Of a DNA stretch of 64,000 nt, positions 34,808 through 45,846 are shown in pieces. Each line of letters begins with the position of its first letter. Positions within the stretch are counted from its first letter, which is position 1. A program made the position numbers and the translations under genes. This DNA comes from Anaeramoeba flamelloides (lineage: Eukaryota; Metamonada; Anaeramoebidae), in assembly GCA_027625915.1 (NCBI GenBank), contig JANTQA010000015.1, forward strand, positions 9,081,001 to 9,145,000, in the 5' to 3' direction. The notes beneath the pieces were generated by a model. That model was not told where the DNA came from, ran no database searches, and was given only the letters and a program-made list of their open reading frames with translations.

Positions 34808-35027
34808 ACGAGAATCTTATAATAAAGGATATTAAATTATAAAAAACTCTATATTTTCATTTTTTTATAATTGAAGAAAGGTAATCAAAAAAATACTTTA
34901 TATATGCCAAGATTTTTTTTTTTTTGATTTTTGTTTTGATTAGAAAATTAATAGATTCTCAAAACAAAAATTTCCAAAAAAAAATCATTGGGCTTATTTT
35001 GTATTCAAAAAAGAAAAAGAAAATATC
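33971..35027. other. 5' flank and spacer with (TA)n
   Basis: (TA)n microsatellite at about 34775-34804. No reading frame. Confidence 0.55.
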
Positions 35028-36830
35028 TTGAATTATGTTTTAATATCTAAAATAAAAAAAAAAATGGCATTGGGTTTGCCAGAATTTAAAAGAGTTCAGA
35101 AAAATCAAAGATTTTTCTCTATTCTTTTGAATTATGGAAAAGCATTATTAGTTTTTCTTGGGGGTTTCTGTTTATTTTTAAATTTTCTTTTCATTTCTGA
35201 AATTAAAAAAAAACCTAGGCACACTACGGTACTTTATAGTGCTTGACATAGACTTTTATTGGGTTTTTTTTTTTTATTTAAAAGAATTAAGTAAAAAATT
35301 TTGAAAATTTTGGTTTATTTCTTGAATTCTGGAAAATTGTATTTAGCGTTTTTTTTTTAATTTGTGAAATTAAAAGAAAATTCCCAAAAGTTTAATTATA
35401 TTTCTTAAATTTCAAACAATCGTAGTTAGCTTTTCATAAATTCAAAATAATAAAATAAAAACTTGTTTTTTGATCTATTCTTTTATATTCTCGAAAAACT
35501 TCGTTTGATTTTTTTAATTTTAGAAATTAAAAGAAAAGTTCTTAAAGTCTAATTTTATTTCTGAAATTAAAAATTTTTTTGGTTGTTCTAAGGTGCTTGA
35601 TGATATTCACTGATGTTTAAAAACACTTCTCATAGAATGGAGAAGGCGGGGGGGGCGGGGGGTGGCTATAAAGAGAGTTTTACTGATTGATAAAATTTTC
35701 ACAATTTATTATTAGTAATCCATATTGAACAGTCATCTTTTGTTTTTTAGTTTTAAATTTTTAAGAAGATATATAAAAAATGATTTTACTCAATTCTTGT
35801 AAATTGAAAAACACTGTACATCGGTTTTAAAAGTAAAAACTAATTACATGACTTTATATTTCTTTTTTAATGTAATAATCAAAAAAACAATAAAGAATAA
35901 AAAAAATGAAAATAAAATATACTTATGTTTTCTTACCTTTTGTTGTCTGTATTGAAAATTATCATCCAGGACAGTAAATTCCAGAATTCTGATGTTTCAT
36001 ATTAGAGATTTATTGTAAATTTTCTTCTAATAAAAACTTTTCCATATCGTTTCTTGTTTAATATTTTTGAACTTTTAAATATATATATATTTGTTTATTA
36101 TAATTTTCTATTTCATTTTTTTTTTTCATCTTTTGATACAAAAATCAAAAAATATATTAGATTTTTTCTTAAATTTTCAATTTTTTTTACAGGTGACAAT
36201 AAATTCTTTTTTAATAATTTCTATAGAAAGATATAGAGATTCGGGTAGTGTGTATAGAGTACCATAACGTACAATAGATTATTGTTGAGTGCTGAGTTTT
36301 CTTGGGGTTTAAGGTTTTGTTTATTAAGTGTTCTATTTTTTTTGATGTTTTCTATTTTATAAGGAAAATCTATTGATTTTTGTTAGGTTTTTTTGAGTTT
36401 TCTCTTTATTTGGAAAATCAATAGATTTTCTTAGGTTTTTTGAGTTTTCTATTTATTTAGAAAATATATTTCCGTTAGGTTTTTTTTACTTTAGAAATAA
36501 AATTGAAAACCTTAAAAAAACTAGAACACTTCATAAATAAATAGAAGACTCAAAAAACCTAACGAGAATCTATTGATTTTACAAATAAATCGAAAACTCA
36601 AAAAAACCTAACGGAAATATATTTATTTTCCAAATGAATCGATAACTCAAGAAAACCAAACTAAATTTTTTTTTTAATTTACGAAATCAATATAAAATTT
36701 AAAGGTTTGGTTAAAATTAGGACTGCTAACAGCCATTTTCCGAAATTCAAAAGAATAGAGTAAAATCAAAGATTTTTCTGAATACTTTTAAACTCAGGAA
36801 AGATAACGGCTCTTTTCTTTACTTTTTTGT
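35028..36830. repeat. Palindromic repeat cluster B (foldback-type family)
   Basis: Contains the hairpin core twice (about 35080-35143 and 36741-36800: AATTTAAAAGAG.. or AATTCAAAAGAATAGAG, then AAAATCAAAGATTTTTCT). It also has the CCTAGGCACACTACGGTACT text (35214-35233), which is the inverse of cluster A, and a block (36310-36670) of alternating AGGTTTTTTTGAGTTTTCT and its complement with ATCTATTGATTTT palindromes. A G-run lies at 35646-35663. The block at 36310-36670 could form one long hairpin. Not coding; the 72-codon frame at 35028 merely crosses the core repeat. Confidence 0.6.
35644..35664 (+). other. G-run with quadruplex potential
   Basis: Runs of eight and six G, plus GG, are separated by single bases in otherwise AT-rich DNA. 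A matching C-run occurs in cluster A at 5869-5882, so it belongs to the repeat family and not to a gene. Confidence 0.6.
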
Positions 36831-37029
36831 TTTTTTATGAAAATCAATTTATTTTCTTATCAAAATATAATTCAAAAAAAAAAAAAATGAACAATAAATA
36901 AATGGAATTAATAATTACTCGTTTAAATAATATATATATATATATATATATATAATTAATTCTATGTTACTGAAATATTCCTTAAAAACTTGGTAAAATA
37001 GATGTTACATAATAAAAAGATGTACTTCT
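36831..37029. repeat. (AT)n microsatellite and flank
   Basis: Alternating AT at about 36931-36953, the rest plain AT-rich. Confidence 0.8.
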
Positions 37030-37330
37030 TTTTTTTAAAAAGTGTTAAATTCGATGATCAAAGAAACTGAAATAAACAATAAATGAACACTGTATTAATT
37101 TCTAAAATCTCAAAAATTTAAAAAGAAATTCTTAAAATGAAGGATCAAATTAAAAAATTTATTCTCAAAAAAATTGAATTAATTTTTTATCCTTTTCATC
37201 AAAAAACTAATAAATTTTCAAATAATCGAAAAAAATTTTAATTTTTTTTTTTTCAAATTGACTTACTAATTTATAATTTTATAAAAAATAAAAGATTTTA
37301 CCTTCAAAATACATTTTAATGTCAACTTTT
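37030..37330 (+). repeat. Dispersed repeat, copy 2 (diverged)
   Basis: Shares ATCAAAGAAACTGA.ATAAAC, GAAATTC, GATCAAATT, TCTCAAAAAA and ACCTTCAAAATA, in that order, with 50210-50510, and resembles the reverse of 11740-11990. Non-coding; class unknown. Confidence 0.5.
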
Positions 37331-37679
37331 TTTATTTAGTAATTTGGATATGCCTAAGAATAACAAGAAAAAAAAAACATTTCACAAAATTATTGAAAAA
37401 ATAAAAATCTTAAAACAGATTCTATTCCTAATTTAAATTTTACTTTAAATATCAAGGAGTTTACTTCCAAAATTGATTTGAACTTGGATATATTGTTAGG
37501 TATTAACTAGATTTTGTCTCAAAACTGGAAGAAAAAAAAGTACTGTTTATATTTGAGAATGTCGATTTATTATCTGTATACTGAGAGTTTTGTCCACCCT
37601 ATTTTTAATATATTTCGTATATCTTGAAAAACCGAAAATTTGATACTTTTGACTTTTTTAACGACACAATTCCAATTAA
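37331..37679. other. AT-rich spacer
   Basis: Nothing recognised except AGTTTACTTCCAAAATTG near 37460, which echoes the end of the preceding repeat. Confidence 0.45.
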
Positions 37680-38090
37680 CTGTTGTGGAAAAAAAGATTC
37701 AACATAGTTTTTCATTGGGATAATTAATAAAAGTGGAAAAGTAAAATCTATTTAAATGAAGAAACCAATTCACTTCGAATAATAATCCATTGTATTATTT
37801 TCAATTAAAATCACAAACACAATTTAAATCTACTTTCACATCGTAATTGTCTTGTGGTTTTGGAGATCTGCAAAAATAGTCAATTTTTTCACACCAGTCT
37901 GCTAATAATTGATGAATCAAAGAAAAACCCCAGATCAAAAGATGGTATGACAATAAACTGTTGTTGTGTTGAGTACTTCATTAGATCTGTATTTATTCAT
38001 TTATTTTTCTTTTGATTGATTTCATTTTCATTATCAGGTTCTATTAATGTCCCAATTAAAAACCGTTTTTCACTTTTTTTTCCACAATAG
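37680..38090 (+). mobile_element. MITE family 2, copy 2
   Basis: Starts CTGTTGTGGAAAAAAAG and ends CACTTTTTTTTCCACAATAG. The interior matches copy 3 at 45847-46277 closely (GAAGAAACCAATT, TTTTGGAGATCT, AAAAATAGTCAATTTTTT, AATAATTGAT). Non-coding, about 411 bp. Confidence 0.85.
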
Positions 38091-38794
38091 TAAATACATT
38101 TTTTGTGTTCGAAGATAGGATTTCAATAACTCCAGAACAGTTATTAGGGATAATCCCCACAAACATTTCAAATGATAAACTGTTTTTTAACTGAAGGTGC
38201 ATTTTAACGATATTACCACTTTATAATTGTTTTAATTTTGTGATCAACAACAAACACACTGAATTGATTTTTTCTCTTTTGTTTTGAAAAAAAATTTTAC
38301 AAAAAACTTCTTTTGATCCCAAATGAAAAGATTTTTTTAATAATATCTTTAATCGAACAAAAAATGATTTAAATTGTCTCAAAATCTTCTTTTCTTTCTT
38401 CAGCAGAATCACTCTGATCAGTACCAAAAAAAGTTTGTCAAAAAATAAAAAAACAATTAAAAATGTGACAGAAAAAAAAAAAAAAAAAAAAGTTTTCAAT
38501 TAAGTAGTCACAAAGGCTGTTTTGGCTTTATTGAATTTTTTTTGCAAATGGGTAATTACAAATCTTTTGTAGTTAAACTTTGGTACGTATCACCAGTTGT
38601 CAAAAATAAAAAAAGCATCAAAAAAGATCCTTTGAAAATTTAAAAATCAAAAAAATAATAATTTTTCTCGAATTGAGAAAAAAATTGTGATTGTTGAAGA
38701 ATAAAACAGTTAGAGAAGGCAATTACATTTGCAGAATGGAATTGAAAGGTTGGTGTTTTTGGAAGAACAAGAAAAGAATTTTTCGCTATTAGGC
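38091..38794. other. Spacer downstream of the SPRY gene
   Basis: Small minus-strand frames at 38221-38499 and 38640-38840 start in T-rich DNA or overlap the SPRY gene and show no domain, so they are not called. Confidence 0.5.
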
Positions 38795-39310
38795 TTAAAG
38801 TATGGAAATTGATTGTTTTGAATACCAAAAGTCTACACACAAAACAACTCTGTCTGCGATGTTTGTGTGGGCAACACCCAAGTCTTTCCCATTTTTTTCA
38901 AAGCTTACAGTTTTATTGTCCATATTGACCACGATCGCAATTGTGTCTCCGGTTGTTGCCCCCGTTCCATATTTCGATTGAGTGCCGTTACAGCATTTCC
39001 CACGTCCTGAGTCTGTGAAGCAATTGAAAAACCATGTGCCGTCGCTAGAATTGTAGGTGCCCCGGCTTTCAGGCTTACAGACACCAAAACAACACCAGTT
39101 AATCCAATCTGGGCCGGTGTGGCACTGGTCAATTTTAATTTGGTATCTATAGGTCCCAGTTCCGCTTTCCATAACCAATTTCCCTTTCCCAGTCCTAGTA
39201 CCTGTTGAACCACCAACAATTGAGGTTATTGTTTTATTGTCGTTGGACAATTGGCATCCAGATCCCTTAGAACCCCATTCGTCGGTATCATACTCATCAG
39301 CAAAGCTCAT
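38795..39310 (-). CDS. Small stand-alone SPRY-domain protein
   Basis: 171 residues, ATG at 39308-39310, TAA at 38795-38797. Almost the whole chain is a SPRY fold. GTGTYRYQIKIDQC gives the early strands, WINWCCFGVCKPES the middle strand with the usual FGV, GDTIAIVVNMDNKTVSFEKN the diagnostic pair of strands, and DRVVLCVDFW the closing strand. SPRY domains bind peptides of partner proteins. As nothing else is attached, this would act as an adaptor or be one piece of a family of repeated genes. Codons here are richer in C and G than anywhere nearby except the RG repeat, which may point to strong expression or recent arrival. No signal peptide or membrane segment. Confidence 0.85.
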   Translation of the reverse strand: MSFADEYDTDEWGSKGSGCQLSNDNKTITSIVGGSTGTRTGKGKLVMESGTGTYRYQIKIDQCHTGPDWINWCCFGVCKPESRGTYNSSDGTWFFNCFTDSGRGKCCNGTQSKYGTGATTGDTIAIVVNMDNKTVSFEKNGKDLGVAHTNIADRVVLCVDFWYSKQSISIL

Positions 39311-40859
39311 TATTAATAATTGAAAATGGAAAAATTTGTTTTCAAAAAGTTAAAAAATAAATGAAAAATAAAAATTTGCACATTTAATAATCTTTTGGAT
39401 TTGAAATTTCATTCAAAACACATTCTGATAAGGATCTTTGTGACGTGTTTTTTCTAACAACAAAACTGTCCAAATCTTTTGTTTATGGTGAACCGTAATT
39501 AATTTAAAATATTTGTTCTCAAAAGTAAATTAATTCTTTTTGTTTCCGATTTGAAAATAATACCTGTCAAAATAGAAATTCCATCGTTCCACTCTTGATT
39601 GAAATGTGGTTATTTGGGTTTAAAAAGTATTTAGAGTTTTTTTCTTCTTTTGGCAAAGTTCTAAATTGTTTTTTGTTGACTTTATTTTCCAAATAATTTA
39701 TTTTCTTCGCTCAAGTGAAAGTACTTAATTTCATAAATTTGATACAATTACTTTTTCTTTATTTGGTTATATTTTCAATTCTTGTTGGAAAAAACTTTTA
39801 TTTGAAAAATTTTTGAGAAACAAATTACTTCTTTTCAAAATAATTTCCAAAATGAATTTAAAAATCCTATTGTCATTTGATTCATCTACTTTTTATTATT
39901 TTTCAGAAAATTGGAAATGTTTTTTAATTTTTCTTCAACAAATAATGGGTTATTGAAATGGTTTGAATTTATAATTATTTATTTTCCATTAAACATCGAA
40001 AACTCAAAACAATTCTGAATTAATACTTGGAGTTAGATTTTTTCTCGGCTGTTATTTGAATTACAAATGGGAAAAAATATCACTCCATTTTCAATTTCCT
40101 TTTTCAAACAAAACCAAATATTACATAGCATCTTATTTGGGATCTGAATTTAGAAAAGAAAAATTTGGAATATTGAAAGTGAAAAGGTTTATCCCATACA
40201 GAATTCAAATAAAAGTATTTTTTTTTCAATCTTTAGGTAACCTTTTCTAACACTTTTTATTCCGATTCTGAGAATTTGATCTATTTTTCTTTGATCTTTG
40301 GCGGGGTATTCAGTGTTCTGTATTTATTTGAGAAAAATATGGAAAAAAGAATTTTAATACTGGTTTTTGAAATAGAAATGGGAAAGAATATTCCTTTTGT
40401 TTTTAGATTCCTTTTTCGAAATAGAGTTCTCGAAGAAGCAGGTAGTAATTTGTGACTCATTTTCCAGAAGGAAATTGAAAGTGAAGTGAAAATCTTTTCA
40501 ATTTTAAATTCAAATACCTGTAGTCAAATTTCGATAGTGATTTTGGTTAAAAAAAGGTCTAATAGAACTGTGAACGAGCAATCCTAGGTTTTAAAATTTT
40601 TGGTTTATCCCTAATGAAGAAGATGAAGACAATAAATCTTCGAAAATAGGCTTTTATAGATTGAATTTTATTTCATTCTTGATTTCAACCATTTTGTTTG
40701 GAAAGGTGCTCTATTTTGTTTGACTTTCAAAAAGTAAAATATTTGCTTCCACAACACATCTTTTGGGTATATTTTTTTGGTTTTACTCCTAAATTAATTG
40801 TACTCATTTATATAAATACATTTCTAGATCCAAAAATAAAGGAAAAACCCAAAAATTTA
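39311..40859. other. Spacer with a possible old tandem duplication
   Basis: Segments at about 40066-40215 and 40378-40520 share AAATGGGAAA.AATAT, TTCCTTTTTC and GAAATTGAAAGTGAA-like text in the same order, about 310 bp apart, so they may be a diverged duplication. The frame at 40056-40250 is not kept in the second unit. No gene called. Confidence 0.35.
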
Positions 40860-41055
40860 CAGTCAGTTCCACTTTTAAGGTACAAACTTTGAACAAAATT
40901 TAAAATACCAAAATAATCTCAAATTAAGGCACAAAATTCAAATTCTAATATAATAATTTGTAAAAAAAAAAATTCCAAATTTTTTGCCTTTATTTGAAAT
41001 TTTTTTGTACCTTAAATTAACTTGAAAGTTTGTGTCTTAAAAGTGGAACTGGCTG
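40860..41055. mobile_element. MITE family 1, copy 2
   Basis: 196 bp, starts CAGTCAGTTCCACTTTTA and ends TAAAAGTGGAACTGGCTG, with TA on both sides (40858-40859, 41056-41057). Internal text matches copy 1 (ACAAACTT..GAACAAAATTTAA; AATTTGTAAAAAAAAAAATTCCAAA). Its inverted ends are better kept than those of copy 1. No protein. Confidence 0.9.
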
Positions 41056-41057
41056 TA

Positions 41058-42112
41058 TCAAAAAAATCTTCCAAAAAATTAAAAAAATTAAAGAATCAAC
41101 TCTTGATTACTTTTGGGTCGCTTTCTTTTCATAAATAAAGCGTTGTATAGTATTTTGGTTCCAAAGTTTCAATATCCCAGTACACTCAAAAAAATTTTTT
41201 TTCAGTAAGGTTGTCACAAGCCAATTTTTTAAAAATACTAAAATGTATCTCGTCCCTAAATTCAATAATTCTAATAAAAATAATGATGAAAAATTTTTAT
41301 ATTTTGAATTTTTCAAAGTGAGATATGCAAATTGTTTGGTTAATTTTTTTATCCCAATTCCATTCTCTAGGTTTTGCTTTTCTTTTTATCGTTATTCTTC
41401 CAATCCAAAGAAGGGCAATTTCAGAATACCCTTTTTGTTGGCTGATCGTTTCTTGGGTATGGATTACATTAAGTGTAAGTGACTAGACCATTAATCACAA
41501 TCATTTCACTACTTAGAGAATCCTAATCCCATTTAACTTACTTTCTAAAAAATAAAATAAGTCATCTTAATAATTTATTTTTTTGTTAAGGGCCGAGTCA
41601 TATGGGTAAAAAATAATTTTTTGAAATAGAAAAAAGAAAATTTCTAATTTTTATGAATGCCTAATAACAATCAAAAAAGAATCAACCCGCATTGCGTGAT
41701 CAATCTCTAACAATCAACAATGAAAAATTATTATATTATTAGAAAAAATTGCCCAAGATCGATCATCAATTTCCAATTTTAATCGCACTGGATTATAATT
41801 TTGAAAGAAATGGTTTGAATATAAAAGTGCCACGATTTAGCACTTTCAGAGATCAACAAGCTTTTTTTTTTTTACTATTTTCAAAAGTTTTATTTTTCCT
41901 CCAGTTTGTTACAAATTCCTTACTTTGTCAAATATATCGGGTAACAAAATAACAAGAAATCAGTTCAAATTGAATTAAACTGATGGTGTACTTTTATAAA
42001 ATAATTTGTTTTAAAATAAAGAAATTTACTCTTTGGGAAGATAAATAATGAAACCAGTAATTTGTTTTTTAAAATTTCATTTTTTGGAATTGAGATACTT
42101 TTAAACTTTTTT
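41058..42112. other. AT-rich spacer
   Basis: Contains GAAGGGCAATTTCAGAATACC near 41412, which recurs near 42587 (GAAGGGCAATTTCACAATACC), each followed about 20-25 bases later by a GGGTATGGA motif: a short repeat pair of unknown type. The small frames are unremarkable. Confidence 0.45.
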
Positions 42113-42114
42113 TA

Positions 42115-42516
42115 GAGCTGTTCCAGAGCTACCTTGAAATTTTATCAATATCAAATTTTGATGTTGATATCGATTGTTAAATCAAAGAATATAAGAATAA
42201 GCAAGCTTATATTGAAAATATTCTTTCATAAATGAGTTGATATGAAAAATATTCTTCTAATGTGATCGAAAAATAAATTCATTTTTTAGAGGGGATTTTT
42301 AGTCGTTTCTTAATGAATTTTTGATGTTAGAGTCATTTTGGGTTCTGAAAATTTATTTTTTGAAAATCAGAAAAAAATTGTTGAATATTGGCTCATTTAG
42401 GAATATTTTTTATTTCCAATGTGAGCTTTATTATTCTCATATTGAACTTTTTAAAAATTTATATCAACATCAAAATTTAATATTGATAAAATTCCAAGGT
42501 AGTTTTGGATTGACTG
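42115..42516. mobile_element. 402 bp terminal-inverted-repeat element (MITE)
   Basis: Inverted ends of about 58 bp: CTGTTCCAGAGCTACCTTG then AATTTTATCAATAT at the left against the complement of AATATTGATAAAATTCCAAG, GTAGTTTTGGATTGACTG at the right. TA flanks both sides (42113-42114, 42517-42518), which fits a Tc1/mariner-type target. It has no transposase. The plus frame 42321-42536 runs over its right half and out of it, so it is not a gene. Confidence 0.8.
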
Positions 42517-42518
42517 TA

Positions 42519-42744
42519 AATAAAGAATTTGCCTAAGGGAATTATATAAAAAAACCCGTATTTGTTATTTGAATTTAATTAATCAAAGGAAGGGCAATTT
42601 CACAATACCCTTTTTTTGGTTTCAAGTTGTTCCCTGGGTATGGAGTAAATACACGTTAATGCATAAACCTTTAATAACACTTTTTCAAAAATCTCAAGAA
42701 TTATATATTCTGGTACCATAGAACCAAAATACTGACTTTTTTGC
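42519..42744. other. AT-rich spacer with a short repeat
   Basis: Second copy of the GAAGGGCAATTTCACAATACC / GGGTATGGA segment (about 42587-42647; partner near 41412-41465). No gene. Confidence 0.45.
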
Positions 42745-43140
42745 TAGTACCAAAACTCTATTAAAAAAAAATTTTTTTTTTTTGATTCCCTTTCAAAGAA
42801 AAATTATTTTCTAATATGGAATACTCATAAAAATGTTGGGATTGGCGAAACGATGATTCAAAAGTAAAATCCCAAGAATAAAAAAACCACAAATATTTAT
42901 TTTTTTGAGAAACGTTAAATTCTTTTAAATAATTTAATAAAATTAATTGCATAATTATTAAATTTTGATAATATGGGGACTGGACAAAAAAAAAAAACAG
43001 AATTTAAACAAGAAATGAGTTGAGATTAATCATTGAAATCAAAAAGAATCATTTTTTTCGAGGGATTCAAAATTATAATTATTTGAAGTTTTTTTTCAAA
43101 AAGAATGTAAATATGAACTCTGATAAAAAATCCATTTGGG
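42745..43140 (+). repeat. Dispersed ~400 bp repeat, copy 2
   Basis: Partner of 15355-15800; anchors are listed there. This copy lacks the frames seen over copy 1. Edges are approximate. Confidence 0.6.
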
Positions 43141-44433
43141 TATATTTAGTATATATGCGATTAATATAAAAAGGTGCTATTTTTTTCTGATTAATATTTT
43201 ACGAAATCTAGCTTATAACTTAATTCAATTAACCACTGTGATAATTTTTTTTAGAATAAAAACAATCTCAACTTTTGAATATCGAAAATATTTTATGAAA
43301 TTACTGTACACTTTTTTATTATTTTTTTTTGAAAAATTGAGGTTGAGAAAATTTTGAAATCAAAGAATAAGTTAGTATATCCGATTAGAATACTTTTCCA
43401 GAGAGTGTATCTTTTTTAAATAACTTTTTTTTTTATTTTTTTCATTTAAAAATAAAAAAAACATTTGAAGACGAAATTAGTCCCTTTTGTGAAAATAAAA
43501 TTCCCATAATTTAGAATTTGTTTTATTAAATGAGTTAAAATAAGAGATTGTGTATAAAAATATACATAATTTCAAGTTTGAATTCAATCATTTCCGTAAA
43601 AAATGTTTTCAAGAATAAGTTAAATGGAAACTTTATTTATTTTTATGTTTTCATTTAGTTTTTAAAATTTTTTTAATGGGGAGGTATTTGTTCAGTTTTC
43701 GATTTTTAGTGTTTTTTGGGTCTTAGGGTCATATTAATAAGTAGTTTTTCAAGTTTAAAAAAAAAAATAAAAACTTGTGGCCTGATTTTTTTGCTATTAT
43801 AATTTATTTTGATCTATTGGATCGAAGATCGTTTAACCTTAACAAATCGAAAAGAAATGCATATCTATAGTGTATGTAACGAATTCATTTAGAACTTACA
43901 TCTTTTACTTGATAAAAAAATTGATCTTGAATGTTTTGGAAATTTTCGGGTTTTTAGTTTGATTGCAAGATACTGATCAATAAAGATGAGGTGTATTGTA
44001 TCAAATTTGTTTACTCGCTAATTTTTTGTATGGAGACTACATTGAGGTAATTAATTTTTGACCGATCATAAAACTAAATACTTGTAGTTGAAAAAAAATT
44101 ATGTCAGTTACCAAAAGAAGGTTCCAATATCAAAGAATTGAATGGACAGGAATTAAGGGCACAGAGTTTAGGCCAATTTTTCCAAAAAGAAAAAAGGAGA
44201 TAAATTAATCCGAAAAGAAAACAAAAAAGTATTCAAGGTTAATATTTTTTAATTTTATTTTTTATATACAACGATTTTTGTGTTTTTTTTTGTGTCCACT
44301 GAAAATAACTTGTAATTAATCATAATAATTATGCTTTAATCAGCTATTCAGCATTTTTTTGAAATTTTAGTCTTGATTGAAAGAAAGAATTATTAATGAA
44401 AGATAATCAACAAAAAATTTCGGTTCTTTTTTT
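43141..44433. other. AT-rich spacer
   Basis: No gene or repeat recognised. The frame at 43136-43357 has no domain or initiation context. Confidence 0.5.
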
Positions 44434-44769
44434 TTAAAGGTTTTTTGAATGAACAGAAAAGTTTTTCCCAATCCAATCATAGTAGAGACACCCCTTTTTA
44501 TCGGTTTTGCTTGCTTTGTTCTTATTATTAATCTTGTTGTTTGCCTTTGGGTGTTGATAAATTAACCCAATTGTGCTACTTTTTGTCATATTAAGCTTTT
44601 CAATCAATTGCTTGTCATCAAGTGTTGTGCCTTGGAAGACCAATTTTTGGTTTTTGACAGAAATACCCTCATTCTTTTCGATTTTCTTTTTTAAATCCCC
44701 AATTGTTCCTTTTTTGCTAATTTCGACTTTGGTGCTTTTAGTGAGGAGTTGGACTTGAATAGAAATCAT
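44434..44769 (-). CDS. Ubiquitin-like domain protein
   Basis: 111 residues, ATG at 44767-44769, stop TAA at 44434. Residues 1-70 fit a ubiquitin beta-grasp fold: MISIQVQLLTKSTKVEISK for the first hairpin, TIGDLKKKIEKNEGISVKNQ for the helix, QKLVFQGTTLDDKQLIEKLN for the core that aligns with [20 protein letters not shown] of ubiquitin, and STIGLIYQHP for the last strand. There is no C-terminal Gly-Gly, so conjugation to substrates is not expected. The tail is N/K-rich, then GCLYYDWIGKNF. It may be a UBL adaptor that docks on the proteasome or on p97, or the first exon of a longer protein. No such exon was identified downstream. Confidence 0.8.
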   Translation of the reverse strand: MISIQVQLLTKSTKVEISKKGTIGDLKKKIEKNEGISVKNQKLVFQGTTLDDKQLIEKLNMTKSSTIGLIYQHPKANNKINNKNKASKTDKKGCLYYDWIGKNFSVHSKNL

Positions 44770-45846
44770 AATAAACTGTTTTAGAATTTGAGATTGTTTG
44801 TTTTTAATTTGGTTTGTTTAAAAAAAAATGAAATTGATTAGGATGAAATAATATTTAAAGAAAAAGTGGAAATATTTTTATGAGAATAGAACTCTCATGA
44901 ATTTTATTTGTAGTCAACAAAATCTTGTTTTAAAGTTCATTAAAAATTATTTATCAAATAAAAAAAAAAAACTATTGACATACACTTTATTTTCATTTTA
45001 AAAAAAAGATAATTTACCTTTTATTTTTGTTTCGTTAAATAAAATATCAGAAATAAATTTTTATTTCACACATAACAGGGATTTTAGTGTGTTACTTTCC
45101 ATTTCTACAAAACTGAAAAAAATTCCAAAAAGTTTGATTTTCTTTTGGGTTGAACAAAACTTAAACAGGTTTAGGGGATCAAGTTGGGAACTGGCACATG
45201 AGAAAAAACTTTCTATCTTGTTTGTTTCTTTTGGAATGTTTAATCGAATAAAAAAAAAGGATAAATAAAGTGGATCGTGTACAATGTGATTTTTGTAATA
45301 ATTTTGCTTTTACCATTGAAAATTCCAGAGTATCTCAGTTTTCTCAAAACAAATTAGATCCTGTGTTTTAGTCTCAAGTTCTGAAGGTAAAAAAAAAGCA
45401 TAATCAATTATTTACCTCAAAGTTACAACTAATCTCTGTTACCACAACTTTGAATATTTTCAAATAAAAGAACAAAACTTTTCGGGTTAGATTTCCGAAA
45501 AGTCTTCCTACAATTTTGATAATATTTAGTTTTGTTTTTTTGCAAAAAATAAGAAAAATCAGGATGTTGAGTGTTTTATGATTGACTAAATTCTTTCATT
45601 GAAGTTGACTATATAACTAAAGAAAGTTTCTAGGTAACAGCATATGAAAAGAAGGAAAAATTGACAAAAATACTGATATTTGAATCATAAAATGGATAAT
45701 CATTTTCACTTCCTTTTCCTCTTATACTTGAGGGATTAAAGTCACATTAGATTTCTCTATAATCAAAGTATGCTGTAATTGGTTATAAATGGTATTAGTT
45801 CATCATGACTAAAATAGTTTCTGTGACTCAAAAACATATATTTAAA
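44770..45846. other. 5' flank of the UBL gene and spacer
   Basis: AT-rich, no frame or element recognised. Confidence 0.5.

Noticed and set aside
38221-38499. 92-codon minus-strand frame with a hydrophobic start, as a membrane protein
   Set aside because: The hydrophobic part is oligo-A/T translation; there is no conserved motif.
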